Below are positions 29,315 through 37,846 of a DNA stretch of 64,000 nucleotides, piece by piece. How positions within the stretch are numbered: position 1 is the stretch's first letter; each line of letters begins with the position of its first letter. The DNA is from JBCCQH01 sp039024435 (GTDB lineage Bacteria; Bacteroidota; Bacteroidia; J057; JADKCL01): positions 15,078 through 79,077 of the forward strand of contig JBCCQH010000020.1 of assembly GCA_039024435.1 (NCBI GenBank), in the 5' to 3' direction. Made by a program: the position numbers and the translations under genes. The notes under the pieces are model-generated. The model had not been told where the DNA came from. It ran no database searches and saw only the letters and a list, made by a program, of their open reading frames with translations.

Positions 29315-32300
29315 TCAATTTCGGATTGCGCGGAGGACTTTCGTTTCGTTGGCCACGCGAACTTTGAGATACCAGAGGCCACGGGCGGGCAGATCTGCAC
29401 CGGTGAGGCTCACTTTGTTGGTGCCGATACCACCAGTCAAGCTGCGGGCAAAAACGCGCTGCCCGAGCGGATTGTAGGCTTCGATTTCTACGGGACCCGG
29501 CTCCGTCAATTGGACCCGCAATTCCAGCCGTTCCGTGAAGGGATTGGGTGCGAGGGTTACCGAAAGCTCCCCTTGAGGCACCAAACGCCGCACTTCCGAG
29601 AATTGGAAACTCCCATCCAAGTCGCGCGCCCGAATGCGGTAGTAGACGTTCTCGAAGGCCACGCGACTCAGCTCGGTGTCCAGGAAGGAAAATTTCCCCC
29701 CAAGCATTTGCGAGGCGGTGGGTACTGCCTCGCCGATCTTCTCGAAACCCCGATTGTCCAGTTGCCGCTCTACCTCGAATTGTTGCAGGTTCCGGAATTC
29801 GCCCGTTTCCCACAACACCTGCGCCTCTTGACCTACCCAAGCCGCGATGATGTCGACAAACTCCACGGGAACCGGGTTGTTGTTTTCGATACCGACCCCA
29901 AATCCGGAGAATCCCGTCGTGAACTCCCCTTCGACGTAGAAATCATTGGTGGCGTAGGCGTTGCGCAGATTGTTGACGCTGTAGTAATTGGTAGGACCGT
30001 TTGCGAGGGGGGTCGCAGGCGTAATATTGCTGATCGGCCCACCGGTTTTGGCGATGGTGATGTTGTTGCGGCTTTGTCCCGTTGCCGTTTCCCAGCCGGA
30101 TATCTCTGCATCAGTGTAATACAGGCGAATGAAATACTGCCCCACCGGGTTGTTCGTGGTGGGCGTCACCATAAAGGTCTTGTTGGCCAAAGCGTAGGCG
30201 ATGGAACCGTCCATGTACAAGGTGGCTCCGGTCCCCGCCCGGTCAATGTCCACCGTAGTGCAGCCGTAGTCGTGGTTGGTCGCATTGTCTATTCGCAACA
30301 TCACGTCTCCCGTAGTTTGGTCGTACCAATACACGGTACTCTGCGGTCCCAAATACTCGCTGTTGATTGCGTTGAGGGTGGTCTCAACCGGCACTGGTGC
30401 CTGCCCGGTAATATTGATATCGTCAATCGCAAAGGGTGGATTCGTCCCTGTATTGTTGTCGTTCTGCCATTGAAAGCCGAGGAAAAAAGTAGTATTGTCC
30501 AATACCGCCGGCAACGTCACCGTATACGTCACTGCATTGGTAACCAGCACAAAAGGCGTCGCGGTAGCATTGCCCACAAAGGTGGTGAAGTTCGTCCCGT
30601 CCAGCGAATAAGCCAGGCTCCCAAAATCGTAGTTGACCCCGTTGAATTGCTCACCATTGCACACAAAATCAAAGCTCAGGGTCATCCCCGTCTGGCCGGT
30701 GGCGTTGATCGCCGGGGTAACCAGGCGCGAGGCGGAGGCATCGTTGCGGTTGTAGTTGAGGGCGGTCCCGTTGCGGGATACGTAGGAACTGCGCGCTCCC
30801 CCCAGGCCACCGCCCGTCCCGGCGATCACCCACTGGTTCTGTCCCCCAAAGTTTTGCACCGTCCAGCCGGCGGCGGCTCCTTCAAAATCCTCCGTATAGA
30901 TGACCGCAGTACCGGCCTGGCTCGGCGGTACATTGTTGTCGTTGAGGGTAATCGTATGCTGGTTTTGCGCTCCGGCAAATGCATCGGTCGTGCCGGAGAT
31001 GGTGAAGCCCAAGGTCAAGGTCTCGACACCTTCCAACGCTCCATCGTCGTAAATCCGCAACCGAAAGTTTTGCGGTCCGGTAAGGCCATCGGGGAACACC
31101 ACTACCCCCACGATCACGTCGTAGTCCGCTCCTGCCTGGAGATTGCCCCCGACGACGGTCATGGTTACCGTCGCGTTGCCCACCGGCGGTCCCCCGATCC
31201 GCAGGGCAATATCAAGGTCCTGGAACCCCCGGCACGGTCCTGAACCGGACACCGTCGCCTCGGTCAGGGTCGTCGAGGCAGTGAGGAAATTGATTTCGGG
31301 AGAAAGGTCACACACGGTCGAGGTCAGCAAACTCGCCCGGCGGGGCGAACCCGCCATGACCACATCCATCCGTGCCTTTTGGCACTGGGTAAAAATGTTC
31401 ATGCAAGCATCGTCGGAATAGTCCATGTAATTCTCGACCATGTCGGTGGAACCGCAGGAAACCGAACCGGTGGCGCACCCGTAATTCGGCCCATCCGAAT
31501 TGGGAGTGTCGGCACAAAAGTCATCCGCCGCACAGTTGCCATCGCCCCAGATATGGCGCAGTCCCAGCCAGTGGCCGACCTCGTGGGTAGCGGTACGTCC
31601 CTGATTGTAAGGGCCGGGAAATGGATTGGCCGGCGGGCGGCCGAAACTGGTATACAGGCAGACGACCCCGTCGGTATTCGCGACCCCATTTCCCGTTCCA
31701 ATGCCGGGAAGCGTAGCCGCCTCGGGAAACTGGGCGTAACCGAGCAGTCCTCCTTGGAGGTTGGCCACCCAGATATTGAAGTAGCGGTCGGGATCCCAGA
31801 TCGTAGTGGGCTTGATGTTGTTTTGGAAATCGGTGGTGGTGAAGGGAGATCCGTTGAGGCTGACCCGGTTGATCCCATCGGTCGGGTCCCCGTTCGGATC
31901 GATTTGCGCCAGGCAAAATTCCAGATCGCTGTTGGCCGCCACCGGAACAAATCCAGCCGGAGTGTTAACGGTGTCGGCATTGAGCCGGCCAAAATCTTCG
32001 TTGAGGATGTCAATTTGGGATTGGACCTGGGCCGCCGAGATGTTTTCGGTGGCGTTGGAGTAAATGACGTGCACGACCGTCGGGATGATACGGGTGGCAT
32101 TGACCCGCTGGTTGCTGGGGGGAAGTTTCTTGAGTTCTTCCGCCATCCATCGTTCAAACTGGGCGTCGGTTCCTAGTTTAGGATGTTGCTGGTGCAACAA
32201 CTGCTCCATCTCAGTGGTGTAGCAGCGCACCGGAGTTTCCGGGAGCCGCTGATCAGGCTGATTGACCTGAGAATGAAGGGAAAAGGCCCAAAATGAACCC

Positions 32301-32332
32301 ATCAATAGCACCAACCATACTTTTAACCGCAT
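29315..32332 (-). CDS. Pappalysin-like M43 metalloprotease, T9SS-secreted
   Basis: 1005 residues from the ATG at 32332, which directly begins a signal peptide (LKVWLVLLMGSFWAFSLHSQ). A TTG at 32365 is the longer alternative. The zinc-protease domain spans ~80-370: motif HEVGHWLGLRHIWGDG with His250, catalytic Glu251, His254 and His260, and a Met-turn region YMDYSDD downstream, typical of M43B pappalysins. Calx-beta-like (~375-485), MAM-like (IYTEDFEGAAAGW) and other beta domains follow, then a T9SS sorting domain (LAPNPFTERLELRV ... GLWYLKVRV). It should act outside the cell on protein substrates. MITE copy 3 ends 34 bp upstream of the start and may carry or disturb its promoter. Confidence 0.94.
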   Translation of the reverse strand: MRLKVWLVLLMGSFWAFSLHSQVNQPDQRLPETPVRCYTTEMEQLLHQQHPKLGTDAQFERWMAEELKKLPPSNQRVNATRIIPTVVHVIYSNATENISAAQVQSQIDILNEDFGRLNADTVNTPAGFVPVAANSDLEFCLAQIDPNGDPTDGINRVSLNGSPFTTTDFQNNIKPTTIWDPDRYFNIWVANLQGGLLGYAQFPEAATLPGIGTGNGVANTDGVVCLYTSFGRPPANPFPGPYNQGRTATHEVGHWLGLRHIWGDGNCAADDFCADTPNSDGPNYGCATGSVSCGSTDMVENYMDYSDDACMNIFTQCQKARMDVVMAGSPRRASLLTSTVCDLSPEINFLTASTTLTEATVSGSGPCRGFQDLDIALRIGGPPVGNATVTMTVVGGNLQAGADYDVIVGVVVFPDGLTGPQNFRLRIYDDGALEGVETLTLGFTISGTTDAFAGAQNQHTITLNDNNVPPSQAGTAVIYTEDFEGAAAGWTVQNFGGQNQWVIAGTGGGLGGARSSYVSRNGTALNYNRNDASASRLVTPAINATGQTGMTLSFDFVCNGEQFNGVNYDFGSLAYSLDGTNFTTFVGNATATPFVLVTNAVTYTVTLPAVLDNTTFFLGFQWQNDNNTGTNPPFAIDDINITGQAPVPVETTLNAINSEYLGPQSTVYWYDQTTGDVMLRIDNATNHDYGCTTVDIDRAGTGATLYMDGSIAYALANKTFMVTPTTNNPVGQYFIRLYYTDAEISGWETATGQSRNNITIAKTGGPISNITPATPLANGPTNYYSVNNLRNAYATNDFYVEGEFTTGFSGFGVGIENNNPVPVEFVDIIAAWVGQEAQVLWETGEFRNLQQFEVERQLDNRGFEKIGEAVPTASQMLGGKFSFLDTELSRVAFENVYYRIRARDLDGSFQFSEVRRLVPQGELSVTLAPNPFTERLELRVQLTEPGPVEIEAYNPLGQRVFARSLTGGIGTNKVSLTGADLPARGLWYLKVRVANETKVLRAIRN

Positions 32333-32366
32333 ACCGCCAACAAGTTTAATTTTGCAACAAACCAAA

Positions 32367-32528
32367 GAGGCTGTTTAAGTTTAATGCTGCGATCTTGCTA
32401 GGGCATCTTTTTCTGCCCCTCTTCCGCTATTTTCTCACCCCTAGCTCGGGCTACGGACTCCAAAATGAGCTTCGATGAACAAAAAAATCTGCGCAAGCAA
32501 ATTTCACAAACCAATCTTAAATAGCCTC
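32367..32528 (+). mobile_element. MITE-like element, copy 3 (162 bp)
   Basis: Begins GAGGCTGTTTAAGTTTAAT and ends CCAATCTTAAATAGCCTC, imperfect inverted repeats. Flanks are AAA (32364-32366) and TAA (32529-32531), a degraded 3-bp duplication. Same orientation as copy 4. It sits 34 bp upstream of the protease start codon. The remaining gap to rplI holds only AT-rich sequence and the terminator listed next. Confidence 0.85.
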
Positions 32529-32695
32529 TAAGCACCGAAATATTTAGCAACACAAAATACAATTTGCGACTTGAATATCAATGGGTTTGGGTAGGATCGA
32601 AATGATTTATTCGATGAATGCCCCGATTTCTACGATGACTTGGTTCCCTTATTGGTCGACATTTCCGGTGAGCGGGTCCCTCCTCCCCTTGGCAT

Positions 32696-32722
32696 AAAAA
32701 AAGCCGCCCCGGAGGGCAGCTT
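32696..32722 (-). terminator. Intrinsic terminator of the rpsF-rpsR-rplI operon
   Basis: On the minus strand: AAGCTGCCC, TCCG, GGGCGGCTT and then a run of seven T (32696-32702). It lies 27 bp after the rplI stop codon. Confidence 0.85.
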
Positions 32723-32748
32723 CTAATTCTATAAACGAGCGATGTCGA

Positions 32749-33201
32749 TCACTCGCTGCTCACAGCGACTACTTCGATGTTTACCGTTGCTTTCACGTCC
32801 TTGTGGACGTCGACTTTTGCGGTGTACGAACCCAGCATTTTGATGTTTTCCTCGAAAGAGATGCGCTGGCGCTCTACGGTGTAGCCTTGCTCCTCTAGGC
32901 GGTTGGCCACCATCAGAGGAGTGACTGCCCCAAACAATTTGCCGTCCGGACCGGCCAGCGTTTCGATGGTCAAAGTCAGCTCATTGAGCTTGTCGGCTTC
33001 GGCCTGGGCTTCACTGCGGATGTGCTCAATGCGGTGCTCGGCTTGGCGAATGTCTTCGGCGAGGCGCTTGCGGGCGATTTCGGTGGCCAGGATCGCGATG
33101 CCTTGGGGAATCAGATAGTTGCGGGCGTAACCCGGCTTTACCTTGACGATATCGTTCTTTTCGCCCAGGCCTTTCTGGTATTTTTTCAGGATCACTTCCA
33201 T
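32749..33201 (-). CDS. rplI: 50S ribosomal protein bL9
   Basis: 150 residues, normal length. The conserved N-terminus MEVILKKYQKGLGEKNDIVKV contains the RNA-binding first domain, then VKPGYARNYLIPQGIA. A long helix (KRLAEDIRQAEHRIEHIRSEAQAEADKL) leads to the C-terminal domain (DGKLFGAVTPLMVANRLEEQGY). bL9 binds 23S rRNA near the L1 stalk and helps frame maintenance. It is the last gene of rpsF-rpsR-rplI, 3 bp after rpsR. Confidence 0.98.
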   Translation of the reverse strand: MEVILKKYQKGLGEKNDIVKVKPGYARNYLIPQGIAILATEIARKRLAEDIRQAEHRIEHIRSEAQAEADKLNELTLTIETLAGPDGKLFGAVTPLMVANRLEEQGYTVERQRISFEENIKMLGSYTAKVDVHKDVKATVNIEVVAVSSE

Positions 33202-33204
33202 GAC

Positions 33205-33486
33205 TTACTTCACATTATCGGTGACAAACGGGAGGAGGGCAAGGTGCCGGGCGCGCTTGACCGCAACCGCGAGGCGGCGCTGGTACTTCAGGCTCGTGCC
33301 GGTGATGCGGCGAGGCAGAATCTTGCCTTGGTCATTCAGAAATTTACCCAGGAAATCCGGGTCTTTGTAGTCGATGTACTTGATGCCATTGCGCTTGAAA
33401 CGGCAGTACTTCTTGGCATTGCGGTTGGAGCGAATCTTGTTTTGCGCGGTTGGCCCGATGCCTTTGTCATTTCTATTATAAGCCAT
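33205..33486 (-). CDS. rpsR: 30S ribosomal protein bS18
   Basis: 93 residues. Typical features: KKYCRFKRNGIKYIDYKDPDF, then LGKFLNDQGKILPRRITGTS, then KYQRRLAVAVKRARHLALLPF. bS18 forms a heterodimer with bS6 on the 30S platform. One Cys remains in the N-terminal part, so the four-Cys zinc form is absent. It lies 12 bp after rpsF and 3 bp before rplI, the usual conserved order. Confidence 0.98.
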   Translation of the reverse strand: MAYNRNDKGIGPTAQNKIRSNRNAKKYCRFKRNGIKYIDYKDPDFLGKFLNDQGKILPRRITGTSLKYQRRLAVAVKRARHLALLPFVTDNVK

Positions 33487-33498
33487 TGTTTTTCCTCC

Positions 33499-33894
33499 TT
33501 ACGCTTTTTTTGCTTCTTCTTTCTTCTTACCAAATCCTTGCTCACGGCGCTTCTTGTTGAAGGCGGCGTGGTGCTTTTCAACCTTTACGGTCAGGTAACG
33601 AATCACCGACTCGTCGTATCGGTATTCCTGTTCCATTGCTTCAATCAGTGGAGCGGGTGCATTGAATTCGATGTAGCAATAGAAAGCGTGGGTATTGCGC
33701 TCAATTTCGTAAGCGAGCGGGCGCTTACCCCAATGTTCAAGATTGATGATTTCGCCACCTCTTTCGAGGATCATCTTTTCAAACTTTTTTGCGACTTGCT
33801 GATATGCAGCTTCCTCGGCAGCTTGAGTTACCAAAAAGGTGGTCTCGTACATGTACTGGAGGTTGCTGAAATCAGTTGAGATTTCGAGTGCCAT
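33499..33894 (-). CDS. rpsF: 30S ribosomal protein bS6
   Basis: 131 residues from the ATG at 33894. Core features: YETTFLVTQAAEEAAYQQVAKKFEKMI, GGEIINLEHWGKRPLAYEIERNTHAFYCYIEF, and YRYDESVIRYLTVKVEKH. The family usually begins right before YET, so the ATG at 33852 (residue 15) is a serious alternative start. The basic C-terminal extension (NKKRREQGFGKKKEEAKKA) is longer than in E. coli before modification. It heads the operon, and a consensus promoter lies 62 bp upstream. Confidence 0.96.
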   Translation of the reverse strand: MALEISTDFSNLQYMYETTFLVTQAAEEAAYQQVAKKFEKMILERGGEIINLEHWGKRPLAYEIERNTHAFYCYIEFNAPAPLIEAMEQEYRYDESVIRYLTVKVEKHHAAFNKKRREQGFGKKKEEAKKA

Positions 33895-33955
33895 TGACAG
33901 TGAGATTTTAGTTCTTCAGGTGGAGCGACATGCCCCCCTTTTTCGAAACGGATTA

Positions 33956-33985
33956 CAAAAGTAGGCAATTTATTCAGAATAGCAA
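33956..33985 (-). promoter_or_regulatory. Bacteroidota-type promoter of the rpsF operon
   Basis: Minus strand: TTG (33983-33985), 19 bp spacer, TACTTTTG (33956-33963, an exact TAnnTTTG). Transcription would start roughly 55 bp before the rpsF ATG, leaving a leader that begins with a G-run. I see no clear S6:S18-binding leader fold. Confidence 0.75.
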
Positions 33986-34098
33986 TCAGAGCGCGCAAGC
34001 TTCCCCGATTTTCTCGGGGACCATGCCCCCCAGGGCGCAGCAAAGGAGGATCGGCGTGGGGGCCATCCAGATCCTCTGCCCTCCCGATTTTATCCGCA

Positions 34099-34127
34099 TT
34101 GAATCCCCGGGAATTTTCCTAGTTTTG
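34099..34127 (+). promoter_or_regulatory. Probable promoter of dnaX giving a near-leaderless mRNA
   Basis: TTG (34099-34101), 18 bp spacer, TAGTTTTG (34120-34127). The GTG start codon of dnaX lies at 34132, so transcription would begin at or within a few bases of it. The N-terminus of DnaX is conserved, so a later start is unlikely. Confidence 0.5.
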
Positions 34128-34131
34128 TTCT

Positions 34132-35862
34132 GTGGCAGAATTTGTAGTATCAGCACGAAAATACCGCCCCCGCATATTCAGTGAGGTTGTGGGGCAGCAG
34201 CATGTTACCAACACCCTGAAAAATGCGATCAGGATGAACCAATTGGCGCATGCCTTTTTGTTTTCTGGCCCCCGGGGGGTCGGAAAAACCACCTGTGCGC
34301 GCATTCTCGCCAAGGCCATCAACTGCAACGACCTTTCGGAAGCGGGTGAACCTTGTAACGATTGCGATTCCTGCAAATCCTTCAACGACGGACGCAGCCT
34401 CAATATCCACGAACTTGACGCCGCTTCTAATAACAGCGTAGAAGACATCCGCAATATCATCGACCAGGTCCGCTATGTCCCTACCACCGGCAAGAAGAGC
34501 GTCTTCATCATCGATGAGGTCCACATGCTCTCCCAAGCGGCTTTCAATGCCTTCCTGAAAACGCTGGAAGAACCTCCCCCCCACGCCATTTTTATCCTGG
34601 CCACCACGGAAAAGCACAAATTATTGCCGACGATCCTAAGTCGGGTGCAGAAGTTTGATTTTCGCCGGATCAAAGTGGACAAGGTGGCCGAACACCTCAC
34701 CGCAATCTGTGAGCAGGAGGCGATCCAGTACGAGATCGATGCCCTTCAGCTCATTGGCCTCAAAGCCGATGGTGCCTTGCGCGATGCCCTGAGCATATTT
34801 GACCAAATTGTCAGCTTCAGCAACCGCAATGTCACCTACCCCATTGTCGTCGAAAACCTGAACGTCCTCGACTACGACTACTTCTTCCGGGCGGTAGATA
34901 AAATCTTGGAGAAGGACCACGAGGGTTTGTTGCTCATGCTGAACGAGATCATCGACCTGGGTTTCGAAGCCAAGGATTTCCTCACCGGCTTAGTGGAGCA
35001 CTTCCGCAACTTGCTTGTCGCCCGCACGCCCAAGACACTGAACCTGCTGGAAACCAGCAGCAAAGTCAAAAAGCAGTACCAGGAGCAAGTCGCCGCCATT
35101 TCCCCCAATTTACTCCTCAATGCCTTTAACCTCGCCTCCGAATCGGAAGTGCGGATTCGGGGAGCTTCCAATCCCCGCCTCGTGGTCGAACTGGCCCTGC
35201 TCAAACTCGCTTTCCTGCAAAACGCCATCGAGCTTGCGGTAGAAGGAGAAAAAAAAAAGTTAGCGCAGGCTAAAAACGAAAAAATTGCCACCTCGCCCAG
35301 CGTTTCGGCGGCGGTTCCCGAGCCGAAAGATGAGGGCCAAATCGAGTTTACCTTCAATAAAAAAGAACGGACGGTGATCAAGGGTGCCTTCAAAATGCCC
35401 AAAAATCTGGATGACCTGGACACGGCCGTCCGCAGAAAGCAGGCTGAGCAAGCCGATGAGGAGCAAGAATTCATCGATTATGATCCCAGTGTCCACATTG
35501 ATCCCGATGAATTCAAGACTGCCCTGGAAAAGTTACTCGATCACCTGAGCCAAAACAACAACTTGCGGATTGCTTCGATTCTGCGGCGGGATGCCTGGTC
35601 GCTCGACCACAACCGATGGGTGCAGACGGTCACCAGCGAAATCGTGCGGCGGCAACTGAGGGAGGAGCGCGATCTGATCCTCTTCATGCGCGAGCAGGTC
35701 GGGGTTCCCAACTTGATATTGGAGGTGCAGGTGGACGAGCAGTACACCAGCGAGGACGTACACGTGCCGCTCACCAACCAGCAAAAGCTCGAAATCATGA
35801 TCGACAAAAACCCCGATCTTCAGGATTTTATGCGGCGATTCGACTTGTTTATGAACTATTGA
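34132..35862 (+). CDS. dnaX: DNA polymerase III subunits gamma/tau
   Basis: 576 residues from a GTG start that gives the conserved VSARKYRPRIFSEVVGQQHV. AAA+ clamp-loader core: Walker A GPRGVGKTT, zinc-binding Cys set at ~66-80 (CNDL, CNDCDSC), Walker B IDEVHML, and sensor/arginine finger TILSRVQKF. Domain III ends near residue 370. The tau-specific C-terminus (~380-576) binds polymerase and helicase in the replisome. An A10 run at codons 373-376, with stops soon after in both other frames, may yield a shorter gamma form (see the slippery-site entry). It is divergent from the rpsF operon. Confidence 0.96.
   Translation: MAEFVVSARKYRPRIFSEVVGQQHVTNTLKNAIRMNQLAHAFLFSGPRGVGKTTCARILAKAINCNDLSEAGEPCNDCDSCKSFNDGRSLNIHELDAASNNSVEDIRNIIDQVRYVPTTGKKSVFIIDEVHMLSQAAFNAFLKTLEEPPPHAIFILATTEKHKLLPTILSRVQKFDFRRIKVDKVAEHLTAICEQEAIQYEIDALQLIGLKADGALRDALSIFDQIVSFSNRNVTYPIVVENLNVLDYDYFFRAVDKILEKDHEGLLLMLNEIIDLGFEAKDFLTGLVEHFRNLLVARTPKTLNLLETSSKVKKQYQEQVAAISPNLLLNAFNLASESEVRIRGASNPRLVVELALLKLAFLQNAIELAVEGEKKKLAQAKNEKIATSPSVSAAVPEPKDEGQIEFTFNKKERTVIKGAFKMPKNLDDLDTAVRRKQAEQADEEQEFIDYDPSVHIDPDEFKTALEKLLDHLSQNNNLRIASILRRDAWSLDHNRWVQTVTSEIVRRQLREERDLILFMREQVGVPNLILEVQVDEQYTSEDVHVPLTNQQKLEIMIDKNPDLQDFMRRFDLFMNY
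35242..35273 (+). promoter_or_regulatory. Putative dnaX slippage/frameshift site (A10)
   Basis: GAAGGAG (35242-35248, Shine-Dalgarno-like) runs directly into ten A (35249-35258) followed by GTTAGC. In frame this reads E-K-K-K-L. After a -1 shift the frame stops at TAA 35271-35273; after a +1 shift it stops at TAG 35261-35263. E. coli dnaX uses A-AAA-AAG translational frameshifting, and Thermus dnaX uses transcriptional slippage on A9. Here the truncated product would be about 375-380 residues, ending just after clamp-loader domain III. Confidence 0.55.
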
Positions 35863-35885
35863 AAAAAGGGTGCCCGATGTTCATT

Positions 35886-36254
35886 TCAGGTCGTCGCGGG
35901 CTTCAGATCCGAACCCGGAAAGGAAGCAATCGCTTCCGGCAACGAAGGCGCAATTTCAAAAATGGTATCGACTTTGGTGATGCTGAATACCCGGCGGAGG
36001 AGAGCATTCAAACCGGTGATCACCATGCGCCCGCCGATGTTGTGGATGGAGCGGTGCAGGCGCAACAGTTCGCTGATGCCGTAGGAGTCGCACTCGGCCA
36101 CTTCGGAAAATTCCAGAACCAACTGCCGGTCGCCTTTCTCCACGATGATGTGCTGGACGGCCCGCCACAACTTGTCCTGGGTCATGAGCGTCAGTTTACC
36201 GTTCAAGGTGAGGACGCGGGGCGTATTTCGTTCGCTTTGTTTGATCTCGATCAC
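35886..36254 (-). CDS. STAS-domain protein (anti-sigma-factor antagonist type)
   Basis: About 122 residues from a GTG at 36254. The open frame extends to a TTG at 36305, but those residues are not STAS-like. One domain: beta start RVLTLNGKLTLMTQDKL, then LVLEFSEVAECDSYGISELLRLHRS, where Ser57 in DSYG occupies the position that is phosphorylated in SpoIIAA/RsbV proteins, then GGRMVITGLNALLRRVFSITKVDTIF. Such proteins switch anti-sigma kinases or other partners in the cytoplasm. No kinase or phosphatase partner is adjacent, so the pathway is unknown. Confidence 0.85.
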   Translation of the reverse strand: MIEIKQSERNTPRVLTLNGKLTLMTQDKLWRAVQHIIVEKGDRQLVLEFSEVAECDSYGISELLRLHRSIHNIGGRMVITGLNALLRRVFSITKVDTIFEIAPSLPEAIASFPGSDLKPATT

Positions 36255-36311
36255 AACTCGATATAGGTATTTTCGTAGATTAATCCAAATGCTGCATCGC
36301 GCCAAAAATAC

Positions 36312-36347
36312 TACGCGCAGGACTGGGAATTCCCGACCCTGCGCGTA
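36312..36347 (-). terminator. Terminator of the 360-residue protein gene
   Basis: TACGCGCAGG and CCTGCGCGTA are perfect 10-base arms with an inner GGGAATTCCC palindrome. On the minus strand it is followed by GTATTTTTGG. It lies 21 bp after the stop of the gene at 36369. Confidence 0.75.
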
Positions 36348-36368
36348 CGATTGTTTTGAGAAAAGGGG

Positions 36369-37451
36369 TTATTCTTGCTCTTCGGCCGCCTCGGTGGCGG
36401 CTTCCGCGGTTGCCGCAACTGCGTCTTCTGAATCGGTTTCAGTTTCCGTCGCTTCGGTATCTTCTGCTTCATCCTCACGGAGCGGGGCGTAAATCGCCTC
36501 GCGAATGCCTTCCATGATGATTTCCTGCGTGTCTTCCGGAGCCTCTTGCTCCAACCATTCTTGCAACACGTCCAGTCCCCCTTCGATGTCTTCCTCTAAT
36601 TGATCCACCAAGGTCGCGTAGCGGTCCATGGGCAGCGGATACTCGCGCTCCCGCATGATGTAGACATTTTTCAGGACGATGGTATCCCCTTCACGGAAAG
36701 CGCCGGAGCTGGGATCGTGGCCATTCCAGGTACTCAGCACCTCATCGTTGGCAAGCTGCCACCAGGTCATCCATTGGCTGGAATCGACGCCCCGGCCATA
36801 ATTGAGCAGGCGGCGTGTTCCTTGGATGATGGCAATTCCGCCGGCGATCTCGTAGTTCGGGCGCATCTTGGCCGCAATTCCCGGATCGGTATCGAGGGGC
36901 AATTGACCGGCGAGTTTGCGGAAGATGGCTTCTTTTTCCTCCAAAGGAGAAATGCCATTGTAATCGGCAATTTTTGCGAGGATAGTACCCGCTTGAATCG
37001 GCTTCATCGCATAGAAGAAACGAAAATAGTGCCACCGGCGGTGCAAATGTTCCCAGGGGTACTCGTAATCCAGCAAGCCCGGCTCGGCGTGAACGCGCAA
37101 ACGCAAGCGGTCAAGATTGACCATGCCGTATTTCAGAGGTCGCCCGATGTCGCCCATATGGGCCCGCCGTCGCATGTCGCGGTTAAATTCTCCCCCCACG
37201 GTCTGATGATCCCAACCGGCGGCAATCGCGGCCAAAATCTCGTGGCGGACGTAGCCCGGCGTAACCCCTTTGGGACCTTCGGGTGAGTACTGCGGATCGT
37301 CAAGGAGTTTGAGCGTTTGACCTTTCTCTTCGCCCAGCACGGCATAAACAATCAACTGAGTGGCACGTGCGGCGGAAGACCATGTGGCTAACCATCTGTA
37401 TTCCTGCCCATTGACCCGAATCCGACGTGTCCTTTTCTTAGGTGTTCCCAT
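36369..37451 (-). CDS. Unknown 360-residue protein with acidic tail
   Basis: No signal peptide or membrane helix, so probably cytoplasmic. The N-terminus is basic (GTPKKRTRRIRVNGQEYRWL). The central part (~40-320) is rich in Trp and Tyr, with segments such as YPWEHLHRRWHYFRFFYAMKPIQAG and SQWMTWWQLANDEVLSTWNGHD. The last ~35 residues are almost only Glu, Asp, Ala and Thr, like a disordered acidic tail. I recognise no family. It starts at the ATG at 37451, with a palindrome (37476-37497) immediately upstream and its own terminator, so it is a single-gene unit. Confidence 0.7.
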   Translation of the reverse strand: MGTPKKRTRRIRVNGQEYRWLATWSSAARATQLIVYAVLGEEKGQTLKLLDDPQYSPEGPKGVTPGYVRHEILAAIAAGWDHQTVGGEFNRDMRRRAHMGDIGRPLKYGMVNLDRLRLRVHAEPGLLDYEYPWEHLHRRWHYFRFFYAMKPIQAGTILAKIADYNGISPLEEKEAIFRKLAGQLPLDTDPGIAAKMRPNYEIAGGIAIIQGTRRLLNYGRGVDSSQWMTWWQLANDEVLSTWNGHDPSSGAFREGDTIVLKNVYIMREREYPLPMDRYATLVDQLEEDIEGGLDVLQEWLEQEAPEDTQEIIMEGIREAIYAPLREDEAEDTEATETETDSEDAVAATAEAATEAAEEQE

Positions 37452-37475
37452 CGCGATACAAATATTCTTTATAAA

Positions 37476-37497
37476 CCAGACCCGCTAGGAGGTCTGG
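37476..37497. promoter_or_regulatory. Palindrome upstream of the 360-residue protein gene
   Basis: CCAGACC and GGTCTGG, perfect 7-base arms around CGCTAGGA, lie 25 bp before the start codon. It could be an operator or leader hairpin. The rest of the ~395 bp gap (37452-37846) is AT-rich toward the CIA30-family gene and shows nothing else I can support. Confidence 0.35.
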
Positions 37498-37846
37498 GAG
37501 GTTCGCATTTTGTATGTCGGCAATATTATTCAATAATTGATGAATCACCTAGTACGGGAACCCTTTTTCGCAAGGAAATCCAACATTTAGTCAAAAATTA
37601 GGCTTCGGTTTGGCATTCCCCGCCCGAAAAGCCGAACGATGCACCTCAGCCCCGCCATTTCATCGCGATTATTCCCCAAAATAGGCCTCAGAGCCGTTTC
37701 GGCGGAGCAGCGCATCGGGTGGCGGGGCCTCCGCATTGATTTGCGCAACCAGACTTAACCATCCGACGGTATACGTTAATTGATGTTAAGATTTGAACCA
37801 GGCTGGATTTCATTGAGTTAGCCCTTTGAATCCAAACACCAAGCAC

